Source of the DNA: Singulisphaera sp. GP187
GTDB taxonomy: Bacteria > Planctomycetota > Phycisphaerae > Phycisphaerales > SM1A02
Assembly: GCA_945869475.1 (NCBI GenBank)
Contig: CAMBOV010000012.1
Coordinates: 1-64,000, forward strand
Length of the DNA stretch: 64,000 nucleotides
Reading direction: 5' to 3'
Translations under genes and position numbers: made by a program
Shown: one piece after another, positions 9,691-17,970 of the stretch
Position numbering within the stretch: the stretch's first letter is position 1
Layout of the letters: each line of letters starts with the position of its first letter
The notes under the pieces: model-generated
Told to the model about the DNA's origin: nothing
The model's database searches: none
The model's input: the letters and a program-made list of their open reading frames with translations, nothing else

Positions 9691-11016
9691 TTAGATGAGT
9701 CGCTTGACGAGAATTGCCGTGCGATCGTCGATGGTGTTCGCGGCGCACGCGAATTGCAAGACCGCGCGGTCGAGTTCTTCGCGAACCGCTGCCATCGGTT
9801 CATCGCGCATTGCGCGAATGATCTCGCAGACGCCTGCTTCGTTCCAGAGCGCGCCCGCAGGTGACGCGGCCTCGTAGTACCCATCGGTGAGCAAGACAAG
9901 AATGTCGCCACTTTCCAGTTGGAGGTGGCGCGTCGCCTCCCAATTGAAGGTGCCGCTCATGATTCCAAACGGCATTGCGTCTGTTTCAATCTCTTCGAAT
10001 CGATCGTCACTGCGCCGGTAGATGAGCACGGGGCCCTGTCCCGCACTGAAGCACTCGATTGAATGGGATGCCAGATCGAGTGCGCCGATCCATCCAGTGA
10101 CGAATCGACCCGAGGGGGTGTCTTGGAATAACTGTTCGTTCATCTCGCGCGCGAGCGGTCCCAGTGGTTGACCCAACCGAGCGGCGATGCGCATCATCGA
10201 ACGCGCTTGCATTGACGAGAGCGCGGGCCCGACGCCGTGTCCCGTGGCATCCGCGATGAGAAAGTGAATTCGGTCGGGCGCCTCGTCGCTCGCGGCGATC
10301 GTGTTGGCGCGCACGCCGAAGCAGTCGTACGCATCGCCGCCGCACTCATCCGCTGGAGTGCTGTGCGCTGCAATGTCGTAGGCGGGATGCACGGGAAGTG
10401 ACGACGGAAAGCACTTCTCCTGAATCTCGCGCGCAACCTGCATCTCTTCTTGCAGTTTCAGTTTGTCGAGGTGGTCTTGGATCAATCGGGCGCGGCGCAA
10501 CGCGATCGCCGCGTGCGCTCCAACGCCCAGAGCAATCTGCTCATCGGCGGAGGTGAACGCGCCGCGCGTCGAGTTGAGAACTTGCGCAACTCCCACGAGC
10601 TCTCCCTCGTGATCGATGAGCGGAATCGCGAGAATCGACTTTGTTCGAAATCCTGTCCGCCGGTCGACCTCGGAATTGAAGCGGGAGTCGGCGTACGCGT
10701 CTGGAATATTGAGCAGCGTCCGTGTGGTCGCGCAGGCACCGGCAACTCCAAGAGATGCGCTGAAGCGAATCACGTTCTGCTCGTGTGCGTCCGCGACCCC
10801 GTGTGCAACGTGAATCGCGAGCTGATTGCCCGCTGCCTCGTACGTGAAGACCGTTGCGCGCTCAGCGGCGAGCAAGTCGCGAAGGGCATCGATGATCACG
10901 CCGAGCACAACGATGAGGTCGGAAGACTCGCCGAGCCGCTTGGAAATCTCGAGAAGTTTCTCGAGCGCGTCCGCCCGCGAGGCGGTGTGGGCGCCGTCGC
11001 TCGCAAGATTCGTCAC
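9691..11016 (-). CDS. GAF-domain PP2C/SpoIIE-type serine phosphatase (RsbU-like)
   Basis: A 441-residue cytoplasmic protein. Residues about 15-170 are a GAF domain (LLAAERATVFTYE, KSILAIPLIDHEGELVGVAQ). A short coiled linker (QEEMQVAREIQEKCFPS) leads to a SpoIIE/PP2C domain (about 195-440) with metal-binding motifs GGDAYDCF, FLIADATGHGVGPAL, LLTDGYYEA and DDRTAILV. Such enzymes dephosphorylate anti-sigma-factor antagonists in partner-switching pathways. No anti-sigma factor or STAS protein is in the window. The start is GTG at 11016, 13 bp after the FG-GAP gene, so the two form a leftward operon. Confidence 0.9.
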   Translation of the reverse strand: MTNLASDGAHTASRADALEKLLEISKRLGESSDLIVVLGVIIDALRDLLAAERATVFTYEAAGNQLAIHVAHGVADAHEQNVIRFSASLGVAGACATTRTLLNIPDAYADSRFNSEVDRRTGFRTKSILAIPLIDHEGELVGVAQVLNSTRGAFTSADEQIALGVGAHAAIALRRARLIQDHLDKLKLQEEMQVAREIQEKCFPSSLPVHPAYDIAAHSTPADECGGDAYDCFGVRANTIAASDEAPDRIHFLIADATGHGVGPALSSMQARSMMRIAARLGQPLGPLAREMNEQLFQDTPSGRFVTGWIGALDLASHSIECFSAGQGPVLIYRRSDDRFEEIETDAMPFGIMSGTFNWEATRHLQLESGDILVLLTDGYYEAASPAGALWNEAGVCEIIRAMRDEPMAAVREELDRAVLQFACAANTIDDRTAILVKRLI

Positions 11017-11029
11017 GAGAAGGTGCCGT

Positions 11030-13420
11030 TCATTTTTTGGGCGCGGGTGGAACGGTGGATGGCGCCGCTGCCGAAGACGTCGTCATCTGTGGATAGAGCA
11101 GAATGCGATCGTGGCACATCAACACGAGATCGTCTGCGCCATCGCCAGTCACGTCTTCAATGATCGCTTGGCTCGGTTCAAACTCGCGTGGCTCACCGCC
11201 CGAGAAGAGTCGACTCTCGAAGACTCGAAAACTGAGCGCAGGCAGCAAGACCTTGGATTGACTCACGCCGAGCACTTGGAGCATCTGCTTGCCCGCATCG
11301 AGCACAACGAGGTCGACCATTCCATCCGAATTGAGGTCACCGACACCGAGTTCGTGCGGAACTTGACCGATGTCGTCGGCGCGCCACGAGGAGAGTTCTT
11401 CAAGTTTTTCTCGGGTGCCGCTGAATCGCATGACGCCGAATCCATCGTCACCGATCAAGAGAAGTCCTTCGTCTTTCGTTCCAGTGAACGGTCCTGCGGC
11501 GATCGAGTTGAACTTGAATCCTTTGACGTCGAATTCGTCGACTTGGCCCCATTTCTTCGCTTGCGGATCTCGCGCGAAGATGACGACCCTTCCATTTTCG
11601 CGGTCGCCCGCTGCAATGCGATCGCGCTGTCGAGCGATCGAACTGAATTTTGTATCGCCGCGCGGAGCGTTGATCTGTTCGACGACTTGCCATCCGAGTT
11701 TTGAATCGAAGCGAAGTGCTCGCACGAAGTTTCGATCGGCGACGAGCAATTCGGCTTTGCCATCCCCATCGATATCTGCCGTGGTCGTGTTCTGAGCGTT
11801 GGCTGCTTGTGCGAGTCCAAACTGCGCCATGTCTTTGCTTTCGAGCGTCTTGAACGTCGGCCTCGGACTCGCCGCGTCGCCCTCCTTCGCACTCTCGTGA
11901 CGCAGCATCACCATCGGCTTTTCAGGCGTGAAGAGCAAGAGGTCGGTGAGACCATCCTGATCTGCATCGAGCGCAAGAATCGTGTCGGGCGCGCGGCTCA
12001 ACGCCCCAAGTGGAATCGTGACCTTGCCGCTGGTGTTGCCATCAGCAGGTTGCAACTCGATCGAATAGTTGCGGCCATCTTTGCCGATGACGGCGATCCA
12101 ATGCGTGCCGTCAATCTGCACGAGACCGAGTGCGGTTGGCACCGTTCCGCCCGTCAGTGGCATTGTTTGTGGAAAGTTCAGCGCGTCGCCCAAGAATGCT
12201 GCGCGACCAACAACGCCTTCTTTCTCGCTGCTCATGAAGACTTCGGCCTTCAAATCACCATCGATGTCTCCCGCGACGACGAAATCAAGATCGCTGTAGG
12301 CAGGGGAGTTTTCGACGCTGACGAAGCCGCGTCCAGGGACTTGTCGAAAGATCGAAACGGCATTCGACTCGGTGTTTGTTGCGAGCAAATCTGGAAGCGA
12401 GTCTCCGTTGATGTCGGCGATCGCCGTGTCTCGCTTGCGATTTCCGGTGTCAGTAAAGGACCACGTCTGCAAACTTGCCTCGCGATCGCCGCCCTCTGTG
12501 ATCGGTTCCGAAGCAACGTTGAGCAGCACGACACGCTTCGAAGGTTTTTCGACGACGGCGATTGCGAGACCCTTTTGACCAGCGAGTCTGACAAGCTCTG
12601 CGTCACGCAGCGGTGGCATCTCGAAGCGCGTTTGTGCGCCCAGCGCGACACCACCATTCTGTTTCGATCCAAACCACGCTCGAATCGGCGCAGCGTCGTC
12701 GGGCATGAGTCCCACGAGATCGAGCGTGCCGTCACCGTCGAGGTCGCCCGTCAGAACTGCAACGACATTGCCAGATCCTGGTGAGACCTCAACGGGAGTT
12801 CCCACATCAGATCCGTTGAGTGGCCAAATCTGAATGCGACCGTTGGCGATCCCAACAAGGTCTTGCTTCTCATCGCCGATGAGGTTCGCCACCGAAAGTG
12901 CATAGTGTTGAGGATTGAGTCCTTTGACGGTGTGCTTGCGCGCGACTTCGAAAACGCCAGGTGCAGACTGCCGCAAGAAGACGAGCTTGCCACTGACTGC
13001 GGAGTAAATGAGATCCATCCGCTTATCGCCGTCGAAATCGAATGGAAGCACCGCGCCCACTTCATCGGAAACTGGAACTTCAACTCGTCGAAAACGCCAG
13101 TGCTGTGGAATCTCATTCACGCTCGACGTTGGCGGTGGTTCATCCGTCGGCTTTGCTCCAACCTTCTGATAGAGAAGATCAATGCGGCTGTTGCGATTGT
13201 TGATTGCGATGAGGTCGATCTTGCCGTCGCCATCGAGATCAGCCTCTGCGAGTGCGCCCGCGCCTTTGTCGACCTTGATCGCGTCGAGACCGTCGAAACC
13301 AAAGTGTTCAGAGAGTTGGTCGCCTGTGGGAGCAGGAGTCTGCGCGCCTGCAGTCGCCGCTGCGAGAAGCAGAAGAGTGGCGAGAGAGAGGCATGCACGG
13401 TGGAGAGGAGTTGTTCGCAT
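11030..13420 (-). CDS. Secreted FG-GAP/VCBS-repeat beta-propeller protein
   Basis: A 796-residue exported protein. The ATG at 13420 is chosen because it gives a clean signal peptide (MRTTPLHRACLSLATLLLL ending in AGAQ); longer frames run into the divergent protease gene. The chain carries many calcium-binding FG-GAP/VCBS loops: EADLDGDGKIDLIAI, FDFDGDKRMDLIY, GDLDGDGTLDLVGL, ADINGDSLPDLLA, LDADQDGLTDLLLF, ADIDGDGKAELLVA and GDLNSDGMVDLVVLD. This predicts one or more integrin-alpha-like propellers outside the cytoplasm. There is no enzymatic domain, so adhesion or scaffold roles are only inferred. It is followed closely by the GAF-SpoIIE phosphatase gene, an odd pairing of a secreted and a cytoplasmic protein. 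Confidence 0.85.
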   Translation of the reverse strand: MRTTPLHRACLSLATLLLLAAATAGAQTPAPTGDQLSEHFGFDGLDAIKVDKGAGALAEADLDGDGKIDLIAINNRNSRIDLLYQKVGAKPTDEPPPTSSVNEIPQHWRFRRVEVPVSDEVGAVLPFDFDGDKRMDLIYSAVSGKLVFLRQSAPGVFEVARKHTVKGLNPQHYALSVANLIGDEKQDLVGIANGRIQIWPLNGSDVGTPVEVSPGSGNVVAVLTGDLDGDGTLDLVGLMPDDAAPIRAWFGSKQNGGVALGAQTRFEMPPLRDAELVRLAGQKGLAIAVVEKPSKRVVLLNVASEPITEGGDREASLQTWSFTDTGNRKRDTAIADINGDSLPDLLATNTESNAVSIFRQVPGRGFVSVENSPAYSDLDFVVAGDIDGDLKAEVFMSSEKEGVVGRAAFLGDALNFPQTMPLTGGTVPTALGLVQIDGTHWIAVIGKDGRNYSIELQPADGNTSGKVTIPLGALSRAPDTILALDADQDGLTDLLLFTPEKPMVMLRHESAKEGDAASPRPTFKTLESKDMAQFGLAQAANAQNTTTADIDGDGKAELLVADRNFVRALRFDSKLGWQVVEQINAPRGDTKFSSIARQRDRIAAGDRENGRVVIFARDPQAKKWGQVDEFDVKGFKFNSIAAGPFTGTKDEGLLLIGDDGFGVMRFSGTREKLEELSSWRADDIGQVPHELGVGDLNSDGMVDLVVLDAGKQMLQVLGVSQSKVLLPALSFRVFESRLFSGGEPREFEPSQAIIEDVTGDGADDLVLMCHDRILLYPQMTTSSAAAPSTVPPAPKK

Positions 13421-13456
13421 GTGTGGCTCGAGTGGCTCGTGGAATGGTGAGTTCGT

Positions 13457-13463
13457 TATAGTA
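13457..13463. promoter_or_regulatory. Overlapping divergent -10 boxes (TATAGT / TACTAT)
   Basis: In the 70-bp gap between the FG-GAP gene (leftward) and the protease gene (rightward), TATAGT on the plus strand (13457-13462) overlaps TACTAT on the minus strand (13458-13463). If both are used the two promoters exclude each other. -35 elements are not convincing. Confidence 0.3.
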
Positions 13464-13490
13464 ACGGCTTCCCAACTGGAGACTTCTCTG

Positions 13491-14504
13491 ATGATCACTC
13501 GATGCATGACCCCGTTCGCCGCGCTTCTTTGTTGCAGTCTTGTCACCTCAGTCGCATGGGCAGATGATGTCGCGGTCACGCCCGCAGTCACGCCTGCGGT
13601 CACAGCTGCGGATGTCGTCATCCTCAAGAGTGGTCGCAAGATCGAAGGCGAAGTTGTCAAGCGCAGCGACCGTCGAGTCTGGCTCGACGTTGGGCCTGAT
13701 GTGCTCGTCTTCGAGATGACCGATGTTGCCGAAGTTCAGAATGCGCAGGGCGTCTCGCAGATTCAGCGAACCGAAGACACGCTCTTTTCGACTGCATCAA
13801 ATTTGCCGGAGCTCTCGCCGCGCGAGCATGCAAAGATCATTGGTCCCGCAGTCATAAAGGTTTCGACGCCGGGCGGGCTTGGATCGGGGGTGATTATCAA
13901 TCCACAGGGCTATGCGATCACCAACGCGCACGTTGTGCAGGGCGAGACGAATTTGCGCACGACGATTTGGCTTCCACAATCGGATGGCACACTCAAGCGG
14001 ATGGAGATCGAAGATGTCGAACTCATCGCGGTCAATAGTCAGATCGATCTTGCGTTGATTCGGATCAAGCACCCCGAGGGGAAAGATTTCAGTTGCGCAC
14101 CAGTTGTGATGCAGGATGGCCTCGAGATTGGTCAGCCGGTGTTCGCCATCGGCAATCCACTGGGGCTCGAGCGCACGATGACCCAGGGAGTCGTCTCGAC
14201 GACCTCGCGCAACTTCGATGGACTGACCTACATCCAGACCGACACAGCCATCAATCCCGGAAACTCTGGCGGACCGCTTTTCAATACACGAGGCGAGGTC
14301 GTCGGTATCACCAACATGGGCATTCGCGGGGGCGAATCGCTCGGATTTGCGATCCCAGCGCGCTACGTCAAGGACTTCGTGCGCAATCGCGAGGCGTTCG
14401 CCTTCGATCGCAACAATCCAAATTCTGGAAACAACTACTTGAAGCCGCCACCGCGCAAGGATTTTCAGAATCCACCGCAGGTGAATGACAAGAGCGGGGG
14501 CTGA
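13491..14504 (+). CDS. Trypsin-like serine protease, HtrA/DegP type without PDZ
   Basis: A 337-residue exported protease. The start at 13491 gives a signal peptide (MITRCMTPFAALLCC ending in AWA). Residues about 30-90 form a small N-terminal domain (VVILKSGRKIEGEVVKRSDRRVW) of the kind planctomycete proteins use before protease domains. The protease domain carries the triad H147 (TNAHVV), D186 (SQIDLALI) and S259 (NPGNSGGPL) with the oxyanion loop intact. No PDZ domain follows; the C terminus is a short Pro/Asn-rich tail. The expected role is periplasmic quality control or a regulated cleavage. It diverges from the FG-GAP gene, and the next gene begins 50 bp downstream on the same strand. Confidence 0.85.
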   Translation: MITRCMTPFAALLCCSLVTSVAWADDVAVTPAVTPAVTAADVVILKSGRKIEGEVVKRSDRRVWLDVGPDVLVFEMTDVAEVQNAQGVSQIQRTEDTLFSTASNLPELSPREHAKIIGPAVIKVSTPGGLGSGVIINPQGYAITNAHVVQGETNLRTTIWLPQSDGTLKRMEIEDVELIAVNSQIDLALIRIKHPEGKDFSCAPVVMQDGLEIGQPVFAIGNPLGLERTMTQGVVSTTSRNFDGLTYIQTDTAINPGNSGGPLFNTRGEVVGITNMGIRGGESLGFAIPARYVKDFVRNREAFAFDRNNPNSGNNYLKPPPRKDFQNPPQVNDKSGG

Positions 14505-14554
14505 TCGGCGAATCATCGCGTCTCGACCTGAACTCGCACTGAGAAAGAATCCAC

Positions 14555-16390
14555 ATGACACTCCCTCGACTTCGTTCTGTTTGCGTTCTCACTGTTGCCT
14601 TTGGATGGAGCCTCTCCATCGCGCCCGTCGCACGCGCCGATGGCGTCGACTTCGCATCGATCGCTCCCAAGGGCAGTGCCCTGATTGTCACGGCGAAAGA
14701 TGTCCACGCCTCGATGGTGCGTTTCGATGCGTCGCCGCTCGGGCAGATGTTGCGCGCACCCGAAATCGATGGGATCACCGCGCCGCGTCGTGAGGCTGCC
14801 GCGAAGGAGCGGGCAGCCGAGTTGCAACAACTTGGAGTCGCCGCTGAGAGTGTTCCGCTTCCCAGCGCGGTTGGCCTCGCGCTGTTCGTTGAGCACAATG
14901 AAGAACTTGATGCGCCTGAGGTCGGACTGCTGCTCTTCGCCGACTACGCCGATCGCGCGGATCTTGCGGGAAAGATCTTCGATGCAGTCATCGCCGACAT
15001 GGAAAAGAAGGCGGAGGTTGCGTTCGAACAGGTTGAAGTTCAGGGTGGCGCAAAGGCGACGCGTATCGTCTTGCCGACCGAGCCAGAGGTGCTCGATCCC
15101 AGTGATCCGCAACCACCAAGTCGACGCCGTCCGCGCGGAATGGATGCACTTGGTGGGATCGCCGCGCTTCCTGAGGCGCTCTATTTCATCCGCGTTGGCT
15201 CGCAGTTTTTCGCTTCGAGCACCGTGCCCACTCTCGAGGAAGCACTCGCAGGTGCATCTGGCAAGGGTGGCGCGTCGGTTGCGCAATCGCCCGATTGGCA
15301 GGGAGTGACTGGGATCATCGGCGAGCAAGATGCTTCAATCGTGCTCTTGATTGCGCCGCTCGCTGAACTTCTCGATCCGATATTTTCGGGACCGATGGCT
15401 GAAGTGCCCATCGTGCTCAATGCAACGTTTGGCGATGTTCGCGCGATCGGACTGGGCCTTCGCGGTGATGATGCGCAGGGGATGCTGAGCGTTTCTGGCG
15501 CGAGCTTCCTGCAAGGGGAGAAGGTCGGGTTCATGAAGATCTTTTCTGATGCGACTCCGGTCGAGCAGCCTCCCATGCTGCTCGGTGATGATGCGCTGAC
15601 GTATCAGCGGTTGAACGTGCGCTTTGGCGAGATCACCTCGATGATTGAAGATCTGCTCGCGGCGCTGCCTGACTACATCGCCGATAGCGCCTCGCCATAC
15701 ATGCAGCAGTTTGGTCCGGGACTCACGAAGGCTTTCACGTCCCTTGGTCCTGCCGTCTTCACCGTCTCGCACGCTGCAGCAGCTGGAGCTGGACCATCGC
15801 AAACATTCACCGCGATCACATGCTCTGACGAGAAGGCGGTCAATGCCATGCTCGCCACGATGCTTCCGTCGGCGGGGATGAATCCACGGGATTTTCAGGG
15901 ACAAATCGTCTACGGCGGCGAGGAAGTTGGAATGGAGATTGGACTTGGTGCCGGTGCACTCGTGATTGGAGCGCCCGCAGCGGTGGATCAAGCACTCCGA
16001 TCTTCGGGTGACACGACGGTCAAGCCACTGAGCGAGAGTGCGCTCTATCGACAGTGTGTGGCAGCGCTCGCTCCTGGATCCGTTGTTGGATGGGGATACA
16101 CCGACATGGCAACGATGCTTGACGAGAATCGCAAGGCGATCATGGCTCTCAACGATGAAGCGCCAGAGGCCGCAGCCGCATCGACGGACGCAGCCGCGCA
16201 GGATGATGAATCTCTCGACATCTTGATGCCAGTGCAGTTTGACTTCGGGCTCGAGCCTGCGCTCGAGAAAATCGATCACGCGATGTTGAGTCGGTACATC
16301 GGTCCGCTCATCTGGGAGATTCGAAGTGAACCCAAGGCGGTCACTGTTCGATTCTCGTGGTTGCGTCCGACTGCACCACCGTCGAAGTAG
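14555..16390 (+). CDS. Secreted protein of unknown function (DUF3352-like)
   Basis: A 611-residue exported protein with signal peptide (MTLPRLRSVCVLTVAFGWS ending in ARA). The mature part opens DFASIAPKGSALIVTAKDV, a pattern seen in planctomycete proteins related to DUF3352, in which repeated alpha/beta units (FADYADRADLAGKIFDAVIA; ALPEALYFIRVGSQFFASS) alternate. No catalytic motif is visible. It follows the HtrA-like protease by 50 bp and may be co-transcribed. Its last 50 bp overlap tail-to-tail with the alpha/beta hydrolase gene on the other strand. Confidence 0.65.
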   Translation: MTLPRLRSVCVLTVAFGWSLSIAPVARADGVDFASIAPKGSALIVTAKDVHASMVRFDASPLGQMLRAPEIDGITAPRREAAAKERAAELQQLGVAAESVPLPSAVGLALFVEHNEELDAPEVGLLLFADYADRADLAGKIFDAVIADMEKKAEVAFEQVEVQGGAKATRIVLPTEPEVLDPSDPQPPSRRRPRGMDALGGIAALPEALYFIRVGSQFFASSTVPTLEEALAGASGKGGASVAQSPDWQGVTGIIGEQDASIVLLIAPLAELLDPIFSGPMAEVPIVLNATFGDVRAIGLGLRGDDAQGMLSVSGASFLQGEKVGFMKIFSDATPVEQPPMLLGDDALTYQRLNVRFGEITSMIEDLLAALPDYIADSASPYMQQFGPGLTKAFTSLGPAVFTVSHAAAAGAGPSQTFTAITCSDEKAVNAMLATMLPSAGMNPRDFQGQIVYGGEEVGMEIGLGAGALVIGAPAAVDQALRSSGDTTVKPLSESALYRQCVAALAPGSVVGWGYTDMATMLDENRKAIMALNDEAPEAAAASTDAAAQDDESLDILMPVQFDFGLEPALEKIDHAMLSRYIGPLIWEIRSEPKAVTVRFSWLRPTAPPSK

Positions 16391-17291
16391 TCGCGATTTT
16401 CTCGAGGAACGCGTGGAGAGCTCTCGCACAGGGAGTCGTCGCTTTCGCATCGCAACTGCTGCCGAGTTCGTCGTGTGTCGACAGTTCATCGATGACGAGT
16501 GTGACCTGCGCAGCTTCTGCGACCTTCTCAACGTGCGGACGGGAGACAACCGTGTCTTGGCCGCTCGCGACGATCAAGAGCGGCACCTGATTCGCGTGCA
16601 ACACTGCGAGCGCGCGAGTGACGCTCGCTTCTCGTCCGCACAGCGCGTGCAGCCAGAGTTCGGCGAGCCGCGCGAAGGGAACTGCAGGAAGCGCTTGCGA
16701 GCGCAGTCGGCTTTCGAGTGGTTCGGCGAGCGATTCGTATGGAGCGAAGGCCACGAGGCCAGCGAGTGAGGCAGGATCGAGTCGCGCCGCGGCGCGCGCA
16801 GCGATCGAGGCACCAAGCGAGTGTCCAATGAACAGAAGTCGAGTTGGTGGCGCGCCGGTCGCGTGACCTTGCGCGAGAAGAGTCCGCGCGAGTCGCACGA
16901 GGTCATCGACATCACGCACTCCGAGCGTTGTTGGTCCTGGCGGAGCATCGCCGTGGCCGGCGAGATCGAGAAGCCAGAGCGATGAACTTCGTGAAAGCCA
17001 CGGATGAATGCGACGTAGCGAATCGATGCGCGAGCGGCGCCATCCATGAATGATGATTGTTGTGATGTCGCTCGAAGGCGAACCACCGCGAAGAACCCAC
17101 GCAGGTTGGTTCGCTGCCCACGTCGACTCGGTGAATTCAATGTTGAGCGCCGCAGGATCGACTGGCAATTTTCTCGCGAGAGCCCAGCCAATAGTTGCGC
17201 GTGAAGGTGAGCGCGCGTCGCGCACGATTCCCCACGTGAAGAGCGCGGCGGCGCAGAGAAGTCCCACGAGAAGCAGAAGAGCGAATTCCAT
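16341..17291 (-). CDS. Membrane-anchored alpha/beta hydrolase
   Basis: A 316-residue protein beginning MEFALLLLVGLLCAAALF, a membrane anchor or uncleaved signal. The serine hydrolase core has the oxyanion strand IIIHGW, the nucleophile elbow GHSLGAS (S158), an acid in SGQDTVV and the histidine in STHDELGSS, so the triad looks complete. Substrate is unknown; small esters or lipids are typical. The start at 17291 is chosen because longer frames overlap the upstream gene and would hide the membrane segment. It lies 34 bp downstream of the cyclodeaminase-like gene, forming the third gene of the pheT unit. Its 3' end overlaps the preceding rightward gene by 50 bp. Confidence 0.8.
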   Translation of the reverse strand: MEFALLLLVGLLCAAALFTWGIVRDARSPSRATIGWALARKLPVDPAALNIEFTESTWAANQPAWVLRGGSPSSDITTIIIHGWRRSRIDSLRRIHPWLSRSSSLWLLDLAGHGDAPPGPTTLGVRDVDDLVRLARTLLAQGHATGAPPTRLLFIGHSLGASIAARAAARLDPASLAGLVAFAPYESLAEPLESRLRSQALPAVPFARLAELWLHALCGREASVTRALAVLHANQVPLLIVASGQDTVVSRPHVEKVAEAAQVTLVIDELSTHDELGSSCDAKATTPCARALHAFLEKIATTSTVVQSDATTRIEQ

Positions 17292-17325
17292 GAGAATGAA
17301 GGCAGAGGAGGGGAAAGGGCGCGCG

Positions 17326-17970
17326 CTACGAGGCGCCATGCGACTGCGCGAGGCGAGCTCCTTCGCTGCGGCGCGAGGCAACGAATCGTGCGCTTTCTGC
17401 GCGCGCTGTCGAATCAGCGACGAGCGGCAGGTTGACTTCGACGTTGGCGAGCGCCGCTTCGAGGGCCGTATGCGCGCATCTTCGCGCGATCTGTAAATCA
17501 CTCGCGAGTTGCTTTGAGGTGATCGCATCCATCGCAGCAAGCACTACGAGCACGCTCGTCGCGAGGTCAGCGGTCGCACTGGGCGCTGCAATGGCTTGGC
17601 GCACAGCCGCGTGCCACTCGCTGAGCGCGGCCCGCTCTGCGGCGGGAATCTTCCAGAGTGCATTCAACGCGAGGTAGGCCTGTGCATCGGCGTCGCCAAG
17701 ATCGAGCGCTTCACTCCGCGCGGCTGCCAAGATCGCGTCGTAGTGGCGCAGTCGATCGTCGTGCTCTGCAAACTTCGGCTTCCCAACCGTGTACGCGATC
17801 ACCATCGAGCCGAGTGCGGCTGCTTGTGCGAGCACACACGCCGCCGCCGCGCCGCCACCTGGCACGGGCTGCTTTGATGCGAGTGCATTCACGAATGCTT
17901 CAAGCGTCAACTGGCGCAGCGGAGGTGCGTCGCGAAGTGGCGTTGCGTCACTCGGAGGCGCTGCGGTCAT
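17326..17970 (-). CDS. Cyclodeaminase/cyclohydrolase family protein (FTCD C-terminal-like)
   Basis: A 214-residue all-helical protein. The signature PVPGGGAAAACVLAQAAALGSM at residues about 36-57 is that of the formiminotetrahydrofolate cyclodeaminase domain found alone in FchA-type proteins and fused in FTCD. Later helices (ALSEWHAAVRQAIAAPS; ALANVEVNLPLV) match the same family. The enzyme converts 5-formimino-THF to 5,10-methenyl-THF with release of ammonia, in histidine or purine breakdown, but no partner genes are here, so the exact reaction is uncertain. Its ATG overlaps the pheT stop by 4 bp (ATGA), indicating translational coupling. Confidence 0.8.
   Translation of the reverse strand: MTAAPPSDATPLRDAPPLRQLTLEAFVNALASKQPVPGGGAAAACVLAQAAALGSMVIAYTVGKPKFAEHDDRLRHYDAILAAARSEALDLGDADAQAYLALNALWKIPAAERAALSEWHAAVRQAIAAPSATADLATSVLVVLAAMDAITSKQLASDLQIARRCAHTALEAALANVEVNLPLVADSTARAESARFVASRRSEGARLAQSHGAS

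Noticed and set aside
13421-13660. N-terminal extension of the FG-GAP protein by 80 residues
   Set aside because: It would overlap the divergent protease gene and bury the signal peptide that begins at 13420.
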